Positions 1 through 6,700 of a stretch of 10,920 nucleotides of DNA are shown here, piece after piece (within the stretch, counting starts at the first letter, position 1; every line of letters starts with the position of its first letter). The DNA lies in contig JAHDCH010000075.1 of assembly GCA_020629995.1 (NCBI GenBank), positions 1-10,920 of the forward strand, read 5' to 3'. Position numbers and translations under genes: made by a program. Source of the stretch: Pseudaestuariivita sp. Its GTDB lineage: Bacteria > Pseudomonadota > Alphaproteobacteria > Rhodobacterales > Rhodobacteraceae. The notes beneath the pieces are model-generated. The model searched no databases and was not told the DNA's origin. It saw only the letters and a list, made by a program, of their open reading frames with translations.

Positions 1-710
1 TTGACGCTTTCCTTGCCGGTCGAGGTCTTGATGAAATCGGCCCCCGCCATCATGCAGACCAAAGACGCGCGCGCCACGTTGCGCAGGGTTCCCAGTTCAC
101 CCGTTGCCAGAATGGCTTTGACATGCGCGGGCCCGCAGGCGGCGCGAAAGGCGCACATCTCGTCATACAGGGCCTGCCAGTTACCGGTCAGGACATGCCG
201 GCGCGAAATCACGATGTCGATCTCGGCGGCGCCGGCCTTCACGCTTTCCTCGATCTCGGCAACCCGCAGATGAAAGGGCGACAGCCCGGCGGGAAAGCCT
301 GTCGACACCGCGGCGACCGGGATGCCGGTGCCGTCGAGCGCGCGCAGCGCGGCAGGGATCATGTCGTGATAGACACAGACCGCGCCCGTGGTCAGATCCG
401 GCAAGCCAAGCGCATCGAGCAGGTCAGCGCGCACAGGTTGGCGCGCCTTGGCACACAGGCGCGCGACGCGGCCTTCGGTGTCATCGCCCGCCAGCGTTGT
501 CAGGTCGATGCAGGATATCGCCCGCGCCAGCCACGCGGCCTGATGTGTCTTTTTGACGGACCGCCGCCCCGGCAGGGTCGCGGCGCGCCGCTCGATCGCT
601 GATCGGTTGGCGGTCGCCGACAAGGCCCAGTCCAGATCAAGGGCGATCCCGTCGTTTCGCGCCTCGACCGTCTGCGGCAGGGAGTGAAGGCTGTCTGTCG
701 CGCTGGGCAT
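1..710 (-). CDS. deoC: Deoxyribose-phosphate aldolase, N-terminal three quarters (cut by window edge)
   Basis: This enzyme reversibly cleaves 2-deoxyribose 5-phosphate to glyceraldehyde 3-phosphate and acetaldehyde in cytosolic deoxynucleoside catabolism. The reading frame gives 236 complete residues and then runs off the left edge. The Schiff-base lysine is K228 in FIKTSTGKES (codon at 29-27). The supporting catalytic aspartate is D165 in AAEIDIVISRR (codon at 218-216). GELGTLRNVARAS precedes the lysine motif. From memory the long alphaproteobacterial form is about 320 residues, so roughly 85 C-terminal residues, including the second catalytic lysine, lie outside. I chose the ATG at 710 because GAGG sits 6 nt upstream. 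An in-frame ATG at 725 has no ribosome-binding site. The gene diverges from the metal transporter operon. The family assignment is firm. Any partner genes would lie to the left of the window. Confidence 0.93.
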   Translation of the reverse strand, partial: MPSATDSLHSLPQTVEARNDGIALDLDWALSATANRSAIERRAATLPGRRSVKKTHQAAWLARAISCIDLTTLAGDDTEGRVARLCAKARQPVRADLLDALGLPDLTTGAVCVYHDMIPAALRALDGTGIPVAAVSTGFPAGLSPFHLRVAEIEESVKAGAAEIDIVISRRHVLTGNWQALYDEMCAFRAACGPAHVKAILATGELGTLRNVARASLVCMMAGADFIKTSTGKESV

Positions 711-857
711 CGCGGGCCTCGTCATTTTTGACCGTTTGATAAAATTCGTGCCGTTCTCTGTGGCACGGCGCGCCGGGCGAGGCAAGCGTGCCGGCACAGT
801 ATGGGCCATATGGCCTGCCGCGCAAAGCATGCCGTTTGGGCAGGGATTTGCCTGCAC

Positions 858-904
858 TTGAAAATCGTTCGCAGAAACCTTGACCTCTTGCGAATGACTC
901 TCAT
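858..904 (+). promoter_or_regulatory. Candidate tandem operator of a Fur-family regulator (Mur/Zur type) upstream of the metal transporter
   Basis: Two imperfect 7-1-7 palindromes can be read directly. The proximal one, 889-903, is TGCGAATGACTCTCA centred at 896, with 5 of 7 arm pairs complementary. The distal one, 859-873, is TGAAAATCGTTCGCA centred at 866, with 4 of 7 pairs. The centres are 30 bp apart, about three helical turns, so dimers would sit on the same DNA face. The best-conserved arms face each other: TTCGCA at 868-873 and TGCGAA at 889-894. Fur-family dimers bind 7-1-7 palindromes of this kind. The proximal site covers the -35/-10 spacer and touches the -10, which fits repression by metal. 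The identity of the regulator (Mur, Zur or Fur) is inference. Confidence 0.5.
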
Positions 905-907
905 ATT
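880..907 (+). promoter_or_regulatory. Putative sigma70-type promoter of the metal transporter operon
   Basis: A -35 hexamer TTGACC (880-885, 5 of 6 matches to TTGACA) is followed after 16 bp by a -10 hexamer CATATT (902-907, 4 of 6 matches to TATAAT). Initiation would fall near 914-916, leaving a short leader of about 18 nt that contains the GAGG ribosome-binding site at 924-927. The promoter overlaps the palindromic operator candidate. I did not find an equally convincing promoter for the divergent deoC in the same 222-bp region. Confidence 0.5.
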
Positions 908-932
908 CATTTTGTAGCTTTACGAGGCAGCA

Positions 933-1916
933 ATGACCCTGACCCGACGTTCCCTGCTTGCGATGATGCCCGCCACGGCGTTTGTGCCGGGTGCAGTGCT
1001 GGCTGGTGATGCGCCGCTGTCGGTGGTGGCGACAACCGGGATGCTGGCCGACACGGCCCGCCGGATTGGCGGTGCCGAGGTCGAGGTGCGCGCCCTGATG
1101 GGTCCGGGTGTTGACCCCCATGCCTATCGCCAGACGCGCAGCGACATCGTCGCCATGACCCGCGCTGATCTTGTCGTGTGGAACGGCCTCTACCTCGAAG
1201 CGCAGATGGAAGACTTCATGGCGACACTGGCGCGCCGCACCCGCGTCACCGCGCTGGCCGAGGCTGTGCCGCAAGACCTGCTGCGCGGCCACGACGATTA
1301 CCAGAACCGGTTTGATCCGCATGTCTGGATGGTGCCGGACCTCTGGGCGCATGTGGCCCGCGCGATGACGGGTGAATTGATTGCGCTGCGCCCTGGGTCC
1401 GAGGCGGCCTTTCGCGCCAATCTCGAGGCATTTCTGGGCGACCTGACCCGCGTTGGCGTTTATGCGTCGGACGTGCTGGGGCGCGTGCCGCAGGCATCGC
1501 GCGTGCTGTTGTCGGCGCACGACGCCTTTGGCTATTTCGGCGATGCCTACGGCTTTGAGGTCCAGGGCATCCAGGGCATGTCCACCGAATCCGAAACCGG
1601 CCTGTTCCGCATCCGCCAGTTGGTGGATCTGATCGTGTCGCGCGGGGTGCGCGCCGTGTTCGTCGAAAGCTCGGTCTCGGACCGCAACGTGCGCGCCCTG
1701 ATCGAAGGCGCCCGTGCCGAGGGCGCGACCGTGCGCATCGGGGGCGAGCTGTTTTCCGATGCCATGGGCGAGGCGGGAACCTACGAAGGCACGCTGATCG
1801 GGATGCTGGACCACAACGCAACCGTTATCGCGGCTGCGTTCGGCGTGCCGGTGCCCGAGCGCGGGATGGACGGAAAGCTGGCCGTCACAACCGCAAAAAC
1901 CGAGGTTGCGAACTGA
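933..1916 (+). CDS. troA: Periplasmic metal-binding protein of a Mn/Zn/Fe ABC transporter (TroA/ZnuA cluster A-I)
   Basis: This 327-residue substrate-binding protein would capture Mn2+, Zn2+ or Fe2+ in the periplasm and deliver it to the permeases encoded downstream. The signal peptide is residues 1-24, with TRRSLL, a hydrophobic core and VLA before the likely cleavage. The twin arginines make Tat export possible but not certain. Predicted ligands are H63 (DPHAYRQT), H130 (DPHVW), H196 (SAHDAFGYF) and D276 (FSDAMG). This His-His-His-Asp set and its spacing match Treponema TroA as I recall it. Typical Mn-specific proteins such as PsaA and MntC have Glu in the third position. The His-rich loop of many ZnuA proteins is absent. 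Metal preference is therefore ambiguous between Mn and Zn. The ATG at 933 has GAGG 5 nt upstream. The stop overlaps the next start by 1 nt (TGATG). Confidence 0.88.
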   Translation: MTLTRRSLLAMMPATAFVPGAVLAGDAPLSVVATTGMLADTARRIGGAEVEVRALMGPGVDPHAYRQTRSDIVAMTRADLVVWNGLYLEAQMEDFMATLARRTRVTALAEAVPQDLLRGHDDYQNRFDPHVWMVPDLWAHVARAMTGELIALRPGSEAAFRANLEAFLGDLTRVGVYASDVLGRVPQASRVLLSAHDAFGYFGDAYGFEVQGIQGMSTESETGLFRIRQLVDLIVSRGVRAVFVESSVSDRNVRALIEGARAEGATVRIGGELFSDAMGEAGTYEGTLIGMLDHNATVIAAAFGVPVPERGMDGKLAVTTAKTEVAN

Positions 1917-2725
1917 TGGCGCCCGTCACACTTGCCAGCGACAAGGGCCGCGTGATCGGCACCCCGGATACAGCAGGTCAGGCGCTGAGTGTGCGCGGCA
2001 TGACCGTCAGCTATGGCGCGGCGCCCGTTGTCTTTTCGGTCGACATGGATGTGCCGCAAGGCGCGATGATGGCGATCGTCGGCCCCAACGGAGCAGGCAA
2101 GTCGACCTTGCTCAAGGCCGTTCTGGGCATCGTCAAGCCGCTGTCAGGGCAGGTGCGTGTGTTTGATCGTGCGCTGAAAGAGGCGCTGCCGCGTGTCGCC
2201 TATGTGCCGCAGCGGGCCAGCGTCGATTGGGATTTCCCGACGCGGGTGATCGATGTGGTCATGATGGGCATGACGCGCGAGCTGGGGCTGCTGCGCCGGG
2301 TGCGCCCACACCACCGCGCGCGGGCAATGGATTGCCTTGCCCGGGTTGGCATGACCGACTTTGCCGCGCGGCAGATCGGGCAGCTTTCGGGCGGGCAGCA
2401 GCAACGCGTGTTTCTGGCGCGGGCGCTGGCCCAGCAGGCCGACCTGTACCTTCTGGACGAACCTTTTGCCGGTGTCGACGCTGCGACAGAGGCGGCGATC
2501 ATCGCCGTGCTGAAGGAGCTGCGCGCCGAAGGCAAGACAGTGGTCGCCGTGCACCACGACTTGTCGACAGTGCCCGACTATTTCACCCATGCTTTCCTGA
2601 TCAACCGGTCGCGCATCGCGCAGGGCCCGGTGGCCGAAGCATTCACACCCGAGACGCTGGATCGCGCCTATGGCGGTCGGCTGGCAACTGCGCCCGTGGC
2701 GCAGATGGCTGACACGGGCGCCTGA
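1916..2725 (+). CDS. troB: ATP-binding subunit of the Mn/Zn/Fe ABC transporter
   Basis: This 269-residue cytoplasmic ATPase would power metal import with the two permeases that follow. Motifs in order are Walker A GPNGAGKST (56-64), Q-loop glutamine Q99 in YVPQR, signature LSGGQ (157-161), Walker B LYLLDEP (177-183) and the switch histidine H214 in AVHHDL. All catalytic positions are intact. About 25 residues precede the first core strand, slightly more than usual. The ATG at 1916 overlaps the upstream TGA by 1 nt, and GAGG lies 10 nt before it, so translation is probably coupled to the binding-protein gene. The gene symbol follows TroABCD order. MntB, SitB or ZnuC would be equally defensible names. 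Confidence 0.92.
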   Translation: MAPVTLASDKGRVIGTPDTAGQALSVRGMTVSYGAAPVVFSVDMDVPQGAMMAIVGPNGAGKSTLLKAVLGIVKPLSGQVRVFDRALKEALPRVAYVPQRASVDWDFPTRVIDVVMMGMTRELGLLRRVRPHHRARAMDCLARVGMTDFAARQIGQLSGGQQQRVFLARALAQQADLYLLDEPFAGVDAATEAAIIAVLKELRAEGKTVVAVHHDLSTVPDYFTHAFLINRSRIAQGPVAEAFTPETLDRAYGGRLATAPVAQMADTGA

Positions 2726-2729
2726 TCCC

Positions 2730-3932
2730 ATGTTGCGCGAGGCGCTGACCTTTGGTCTGGGCTACAACGCGACGCTGGTCACGCTGGGCGCCACGGCGCT
2801 GGGCATGGCGGCGGGCGGAGCGGGCACCTACCTTTTCCTGCGCAAACGCGCGCTGGTGTCGGATGCGGTCAGCCATGCGACGCTGCCGGGGATCTGTCTG
2901 GCCTTTATGCTGATGGTCGCGCTGGGTGGTGACGGTCGCTTTCTGCCGGGGCTGTTGCTTGGGTCAGCGGTGACGGCGGGGCTGGGGCTTTTGTGCGTGG
3001 CGGCGCTGGTGCGGCGCACACGCCTGACCGAAGACGCGGCGATTGGCGCGGTGCTGTCGGTGTTCTTTGGCTTTGGAGTGGTGCTGCTCACCATTATCCA
3101 GACATTGCCCGCGGGCCGGCAAGCGGGACTCGAAGGGTTCCTGCTTGGGTCGACCGCGGGGATGTTGCTGCCTGACGCGGTGCTGATTGCCGTGGGCGGC
3201 GCGCTGACGCTGGCTCTGGTGGCGGTGCTGCACCGGCCATTCACGCTGGTCGCGTTTGATCCCGGCTATGCCGAAGCGACAGGCTGGCGGACCGGAGGGA
3301 TTGACCTGGTGCTGATGGCGTTGGTGATGGCGGTGACGGTTGTGGGGCTCAAGGTCGTGGGGCTGATCATGGTGGTCGCGCTGCTTATCATCCCGCCGGT
3401 CGCCGCGCGGTTCTGGACCGACCGGGCCGCGCATCTGGCGCTGATCGCGGGCGCGATTGGTGGGGTGTCGGGTTATGTGGGTGCGGCGGTGTCGGCCACA
3501 GCGCCGGGTCTGCCGACCGGGCCGATCATTGTGCTGGTTGCTTTCGGGATGTTTGCGCTGTCGTTCCTTGCCGCGCCCGGGCGCGGGGTTGTGGCGGTGG
3601 CGCTGCGGCACCGGCGTTTGCAAGGCGCGATCCACATGCGGCAAGGCCTGCTTGCCCTCGCCACGGGCCAGCCGATCTACGAGGCCCTGACCCTGCGTCT
3701 GCTGACACGCGCGGGACTGGCCCGCGCCGATGGCGTGGCGACGGATGCGGGCCGGGCACGTGCGGCCAAGGCGCTGAGGGACGAACGACGCTGGGACGTG
3801 GCGCGCAGCAGCCCGTCTCTGGCCGGGATCGCAGCGACCCACGACGGATTGTCCGAGATTGAAACCGTGCTGACCCCTGACCAGATCGCCGAGATCGACG
3901 CTCGCATTGATGCGCCGCGCGAGGTGACGTGA
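2730..3932 (+). CDS. troC: Metal ABC transporter permease with a DtxR-like C-terminal cytoplasmic extension
   Basis: This 400-residue inner-membrane permease belongs to the ABC-3 (ZnuB/TroC/MntB) family. Residues 1 to about 285 hold the hydrophobic core, with the family segment LRKRALVSDAVSHATLPG (38-54), the loop GFLLGSTAGM (136-145) and GLIMVVALLIIPP (211-223). After a basic stretch around 290-300 comes a tail of about 100 polar residues. It resembles winged-helix plus dimerisation segments of DtxR/MntR proteins: TLRLLTRAGLARADG...TDAGRARA, then DERRW and IETVLTPDQIAEIDARI. Extended TroC/MntC-type permeases are known to me, but the role of the tail is not. I chose the ATG at 2730, 4 nt after the ATPase stop; an in-frame start at 2670 would overlap the ATPase by 56 nt. 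No clear ribosome-binding site is present, so coupling is likely. The stop overlaps the next start by 1 nt. Confidence 0.88.
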   Translation: MLREALTFGLGYNATLVTLGATALGMAAGGAGTYLFLRKRALVSDAVSHATLPGICLAFMLMVALGGDGRFLPGLLLGSAVTAGLGLLCVAALVRRTRLTEDAAIGAVLSVFFGFGVVLLTIIQTLPAGRQAGLEGFLLGSTAGMLLPDAVLIAVGGALTLALVAVLHRPFTLVAFDPGYAEATGWRTGGIDLVLMALVMAVTVVGLKVVGLIMVVALLIIPPVAARFWTDRAAHLALIAGAIGGVSGYVGAAVSATAPGLPTGPIIVLVAFGMFALSFLAAPGRGVVAVALRHRRLQGAIHMRQGLLALATGQPIYEALTLRLLTRAGLARADGVATDAGRARAAKALRDERRWDVARSSPSLAGIAATHDGLSEIETVLTPDQIAEIDARIDAPREVT

Positions 3933-4852
3933 TGAGCGCGGATTTCGTAGCGCTGTCACTGCCGCCGCTGGTGATCGGAGTGCTGGCCGCTATCGCCTGC
4001 GCACTGCCCGGCAATTTCCTGGTGCTGCGGCGGCAGGCTCTGATTGGCGATGCGATCAGCCATGTGGTGTTGCCGGGTATCGTTGTGGGCTTTCTGCTGG
4101 CCGGCACGGTCAGCACATGGCCGATGCTGTTGGGCGCAGCGGCGGCCTCGTTGGTGGCCGTGGCGATGATCGAAGGCATTCGCAGGCTGGGCAAGGTCGA
4201 ACCCGGAGCGGCAATGGGTGTGACCTTTACCACGCTGTTCGCCGCCGGTGTGCTGCTTCTGGAGCAAAGTGACACATCGTCGGTGCATCTGGACGTCGAG
4301 CATGCGCTTTATGGCAATCTGGAAAGCCTGATCTGGATTGATGCGGTGGGCTGGCAGTCGTTGGTCGACCCTGTGGCCCTGGCGGGGTTGCCGCCCGAGT
4401 TGGGGCGGATCGCGATGGCGACGCTGGGGATCGTGATCTTCATGGCCGTGCTGTGGCGGCCTTTGGCCGTATCGACCTTTGATGAAGGCTTCGCGCGGTC
4501 GGTCGGCCTGCCTACGGGGGTGATCGGTGTGGCCTTGGTGGTCGTGTCGGCTCTGGCGGCGGTGGCTGCGTTTGATGCCGTCGGCTCGATCATCGTGATC
4601 GCCATGTTCATCTGCCCGCCTGCTGCGGCCCGGCTGGTGACCCACCGGCTGGGCGCACAGGTTGGGTGGAGCCTGGTTTTTGCGGTGATTGCGGCTGTGG
4701 CGGGCTACGTGCTGGCGGGCCATGGACCCTTGTGGTTGGGCTTTGCCAATTCTGTCAGCGCGGCGGGCATGATCGCGACGGTGTCGGGGGTTATCCTGGC
4801 GCTGGCTGCGGTGTTCGGCCCCGCGCGCCACAGGGCAGGACAGGCAACGTAG
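3932..4852 (+). CDS. troD: Second permease of the Mn/Zn/Fe ABC transporter
   Basis: This 306-residue inner-membrane permease is paralogous to the preceding one and should pair with it as a heterodimeric channel. Family segments are NFLVLRRQALIGDAISHVVLPG near the N-terminus, SVHLDVEHALYGNLESL about one third along, and SIIVIAMFICPPAAARL in the last third. Alternating hydrophobic stretches predict about eight membrane segments. Unlike its partner it ends after the last membrane segment plus a short basic tail, so only one subunit carries the regulatory-looking extension. I chose the ATG at 3932 because GAGG at 3921-3924 is 7 nt upstream. An in-frame GTG at 3929 is possible and would add one residue. 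It is the last gene of the operon and is followed by a strong palindromic terminator. Confidence 0.9.
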   Translation: MSADFVALSLPPLVIGVLAAIACALPGNFLVLRRQALIGDAISHVVLPGIVVGFLLAGTVSTWPMLLGAAAASLVAVAMIEGIRRLGKVEPGAAMGVTFTTLFAAGVLLLEQSDTSSVHLDVEHALYGNLESLIWIDAVGWQSLVDPVALAGLPPELGRIAMATLGIVIFMAVLWRPLAVSTFDEGFARSVGLPTGVIGVALVVVSALAAVAAFDAVGSIIVIAMFICPPAAARLVTHRLGAQVGWSLVFAVIAAVAGYVLAGHGPLWLGFANSVSAAGMIATVSGVILALAAVFGPARHRAGQAT

Positions 4853-4871
4853 GCGGGACGGGCGATTTGGG

Positions 4872-4905
4872 CGGGGCAAAAAGTTCGTACGAACTTTTTG
4901 CCCCG
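4872..4905. terminator. Perfect 34-nt palindrome, bidirectional intrinsic terminator between convergent genes
   Basis: The sequence from c4872 to g4905 is perfectly self-complementary. Its half is CGGGGCAAAAAGTTCGT and the other half is its exact complement. The inner part is GTTCGTACGAAC (4883-4894), flanked by A5 on the left (4878-4882) and T5 on the right (4895-4899), then GGGGC and GCCCC clamps. On either strand the RNA can fold the inner hairpin followed by U5, so it can stop both the permease transcript and the leftward adenosine-kinase transcript. It lies 19 nt after the permease stop and 7 nt after the kinase stop. Confidence 0.85.
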
Positions 4906-4912
4906 GCGCGCA

Positions 4913-5908
4913 TCAGATCAGGCCGTTGTCTTCGAACAGGGCCTTGAGATCGGCTTCGGGGCGGGGGCCGATATGCGCGATGACCGAGCCGGCCGCCAGG
5001 TTGCCCATCTTGCCGCAGGTCGCCAGATCGGCGCCGTGGGTCATCCCGTAGAGGAACGCACCCGCAAAGGCATCGCCCGCGCCGGTGGCATCCACGATGG
5101 CAACCGGATCGGCAGGGACATGGATCGTCTCGCCGCCCGAAACAACATAGGCGCCGTTCTCGCTGTCGGTGCAGGCAAGGATCGAAACTTCGCTGCCGCA
5201 AAGTTTCAGCGCCGCATCGAAATCGTCGGTCTGGTACATCGACAGCAGCTCGGCCCGGTTGCAGAACAGCAGGTCCACGCCGTCCTGGATCATCTTGCGA
5301 AAGGCGTCGCGGTGACGTTCGACGCAGAACGGGTCCGACAGGGTCAGCGAGACCTGGCCGTTGGTGGAGTGGCAAGCCTCGATCGCCTTGGCGAAGGCGG
5401 CGTGGCTGTCGGGGCCGTCAAACCGGTAGCCCTCCAGATAGATCCATTCGGCATCGGCGATCTGGGCCGGGTCGACGTCACCGGGTGTGAGGAACTCGGT
5501 CACGCCGAGGTAGGTGTTCATCGACCGCTCTCCATCGGGGGTGACCAGAACGATGCAGCGGCCGGTTTCGCCCCAGGCTTCGGCGCCGGCCAGAGGCGTT
5601 TCGTATTCGCCGCCAATGGCGCGCATGTCATGGGCAAAGATATGGCCCAGCTGGTCATCCTTGACCTTGCCGACATAGGCCGTCTTGCCGCCCAGCGCCG
5701 CGATCACGGCGATGGTGTTGGCCGCCGAGCCGCCCGAGACTTCGCGCGCGGGGCCGATCTTGCCATAGAGTTCAACAGCGCGGTCCATGTCGATCAGCTG
5801 CATGATCCCTTTTTCGACACCGGCCTCGGCCAGAAAGGCATCGTCACAGCGGGCCAGGATGTCGACCATCGCGTTACCGATGCCGACGACGTTCAAACGT
5901 TTGGTCAT
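4913..5908 (-). CDS. PfkB-family sugar/nucleoside kinase, adenosine-kinase-like
   Basis: This 331-residue cytosolic kinase of the ribokinase/PfkB family would transfer phosphate from ATP to the 5'-hydroxyl of a nucleoside or sugar. Family marks are the N-terminal substrate-binding region VSGGSAANT (57-65) and the C-terminal signature DATGAGDAFAGAF (273-285), containing the anion hole and catalytic base D279. GLGN-type N-terminal residues VVGIGNAMVDI (7-17) and YLEGYRF (157-163) match proteins annotated as adenosine kinase in alphaproteobacteria. Substrate choice cannot be settled from motifs; ribokinase, fructokinase and inosine kinase share them. The start at 5908 overlaps the nth stop by 4 nt (ATGA), so the two genes are co-transcribed and probably translationally coupled. 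The stop is followed directly by the palindromic terminator. Confidence 0.85.
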   Translation of the reverse strand: MTKRLNVVGIGNAMVDILARCDDAFLAEAGVEKGIMQLIDMDRAVELYGKIGPAREVSGGSAANTIAVIAALGGKTAYVGKVKDDQLGHIFAHDMRAIGGEYETPLAGAEAWGETGRCIVLVTPDGERSMNTYLGVTEFLTPGDVDPAQIADAEWIYLEGYRFDGPDSHAAFAKAIEACHSTNGQVSLTLSDPFCVERHRDAFRKMIQDGVDLLFCNRAELLSMYQTDDFDAALKLCGSEVSILACTDSENGAYVVSGGETIHVPADPVAIVDATGAGDAFAGAFLYGMTHGADLATCGKMGNLAAGSVIAHIGPRPEADLKALFEDNGLI

Positions 5909-6549
5909 TGGGTCTTGTCCTCAAATTGGCACAGATCTTTGATCAGGCAGGCCTGACATTTGGGTTTGCGCGCCACGCAGGTGTAGCGGCCATGCAGGAT
6001 CATCCAGTGATGGGCGTGCTGCTGAAATTCGGTTGGAATGTGGTCTTCGATGGCGCGTTCGACGGCGTCAACGTCCTTGCCGGGCGCGATGCCCGAGCGG
6101 TTGCCGAGGCGAAAGATATGCGTGTCGACCGCCTGGGCGGGATGCTTCCACCACATGTTCAGGACCACGTTGGCGGTTTTGCGGCCCACACCGGGCAGGC
6201 CGTAGAGCGCGGCACGGGAATTCGGGACTTCGCCGCCATACTCGTCGACCAGGATGCGCGAGAGCTTGATGACGTTCTTGGCCTTGTTGCGGTAGAGGCC
6301 GATGGTTTTGATGTGCTCGATCACGCCCTCTTCGCCCAAGGCGAGCATCTTTTCGGGCGTGTCCGCGATCTGGAACAGCTTTTCGGTGGCCTTGTTCACG
6401 CCTGCGTCGGTGGCCTGAGCCGAAAGGGCCACGGCCACAACGAGGGTGTAGGCGTTGACATGGTTCAGCTCGCCCTCGGGTTCGGCCTCGGCGGCCTGAA
6501 AGCGGGTAAAGATCTCGCGGATCGTATGGAAATCGAGCTGTTTTGCCAT
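5905..6549 (-). CDS. nth: Endonuclease III (DNA glycosylase/AP lyase)
   Basis: This 214-residue base-excision repair enzyme removes oxidised pyrimidines and nicks the abasic site. The helix-hairpin-helix LPGVGRKTANVVL (118-130) contains the catalytic lysine K124, and the catalytic aspartate is D142 in VDTHIFRLGNR. The [4Fe-4S] cluster ligands C191, C198, C201 and C207 have the canonical C-x6-C-x2-C-x5-C spacing. Length matches E. coli Nth (211). The frame stays open to 6702, but I chose the ATG at 6549 because homologous sequence begins there and the longer form would overlap the divergent gene's start. No strong ribosome-binding site precedes this ATG. It is the first gene of a two-gene unit with the adenosine-kinase-like gene. 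Confidence 0.95.
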   Translation of the reverse strand: MAKQLDFHTIREIFTRFQAAEAEPEGELNHVNAYTLVVAVALSAQATDAGVNKATEKLFQIADTPEKMLALGEEGVIEHIKTIGLYRNKAKNVIKLSRILVDEYGGEVPNSRAALYGLPGVGRKTANVVLNMWWKHPAQAVDTHIFRLGNRSGIAPGKDVDAVERAIEDHIPTEFQQHAHHWMILHGRYTCVARKPKCQACLIKDLCQFEDKTQ

Positions 6550-6700
6550 GGTGCGGGCGGTTTGCCCTGTTTTGCGCGGGGCGGCAAGGTGAAGGGCGCG
6601 CTCATCCGCCCTGACAGGCGGTCTCGCCCGCGTTTCGCGCAGGTTTCGGGTCGCGAGGGCGGGGGCGCCTGAGTAGGGTGCAGGCAAAAGGAGATGCGCC
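6550..6700. promoter_or_regulatory. Divergent intergenic region between nth and the Ada-like gene
   Basis: This 151-bp GC-rich stretch must hold the start signals for both repair genes. The only clear element is the ribosome-binding site AGGAG at 6689-6693, 7 nt before the ATG at 6701. I could not identify -35/-10 pairs with confidence on either strand. A GCGCA at 6637-6641 recalls half of the E. coli Ada box, but the A-rich half is missing. Confidence 0.4.

Noticed and set aside
1..602. Plus-strand frames over deoC
   Set aside because: The minus strand gives an unbroken DeoC with catalytic Asp and Lys motifs; the plus frames are shadows.
788..815. Palindromes GTGCCGGCAC (788-797) and GGCCATATGGCC (804-815) in the deoC-troA region
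   Set aside because: They are perfect but short and of generic GC-rich composition, and they sit away from any recognisable promoter. I see no reason to call them sites without conservation data.
2964..3959. A 331-residue open frame on the minus strand opposite the first permease, rich in Arg, His and Gln
   Set aside because: It is a shadow of the permease frame in GC-rich DNA. Its composition is typical of antisense translation and it shows no domain or ribosome-binding site.
3956..4879. A 307-residue minus-strand frame opposite the second permease
   Set aside because: It mirrors the permease, has antisense-type composition (many Arg, His, Gln), and would run through the palindromic terminator.
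4898..5956. A 352-residue plus-strand frame opposite the adenosine-kinase-like gene
   Set aside because: The minus-strand protein has all PfkB signatures. The plus-strand frame has none and crosses the nth/kinase overlap.
6637..6641. GCGCA as an Ada-box remnant upstream of the Ada-like gene
   Set aside because: The A-rich half is missing, five bases are expected by chance here, and the protein lacks the domain that recognises this box in E. coli.
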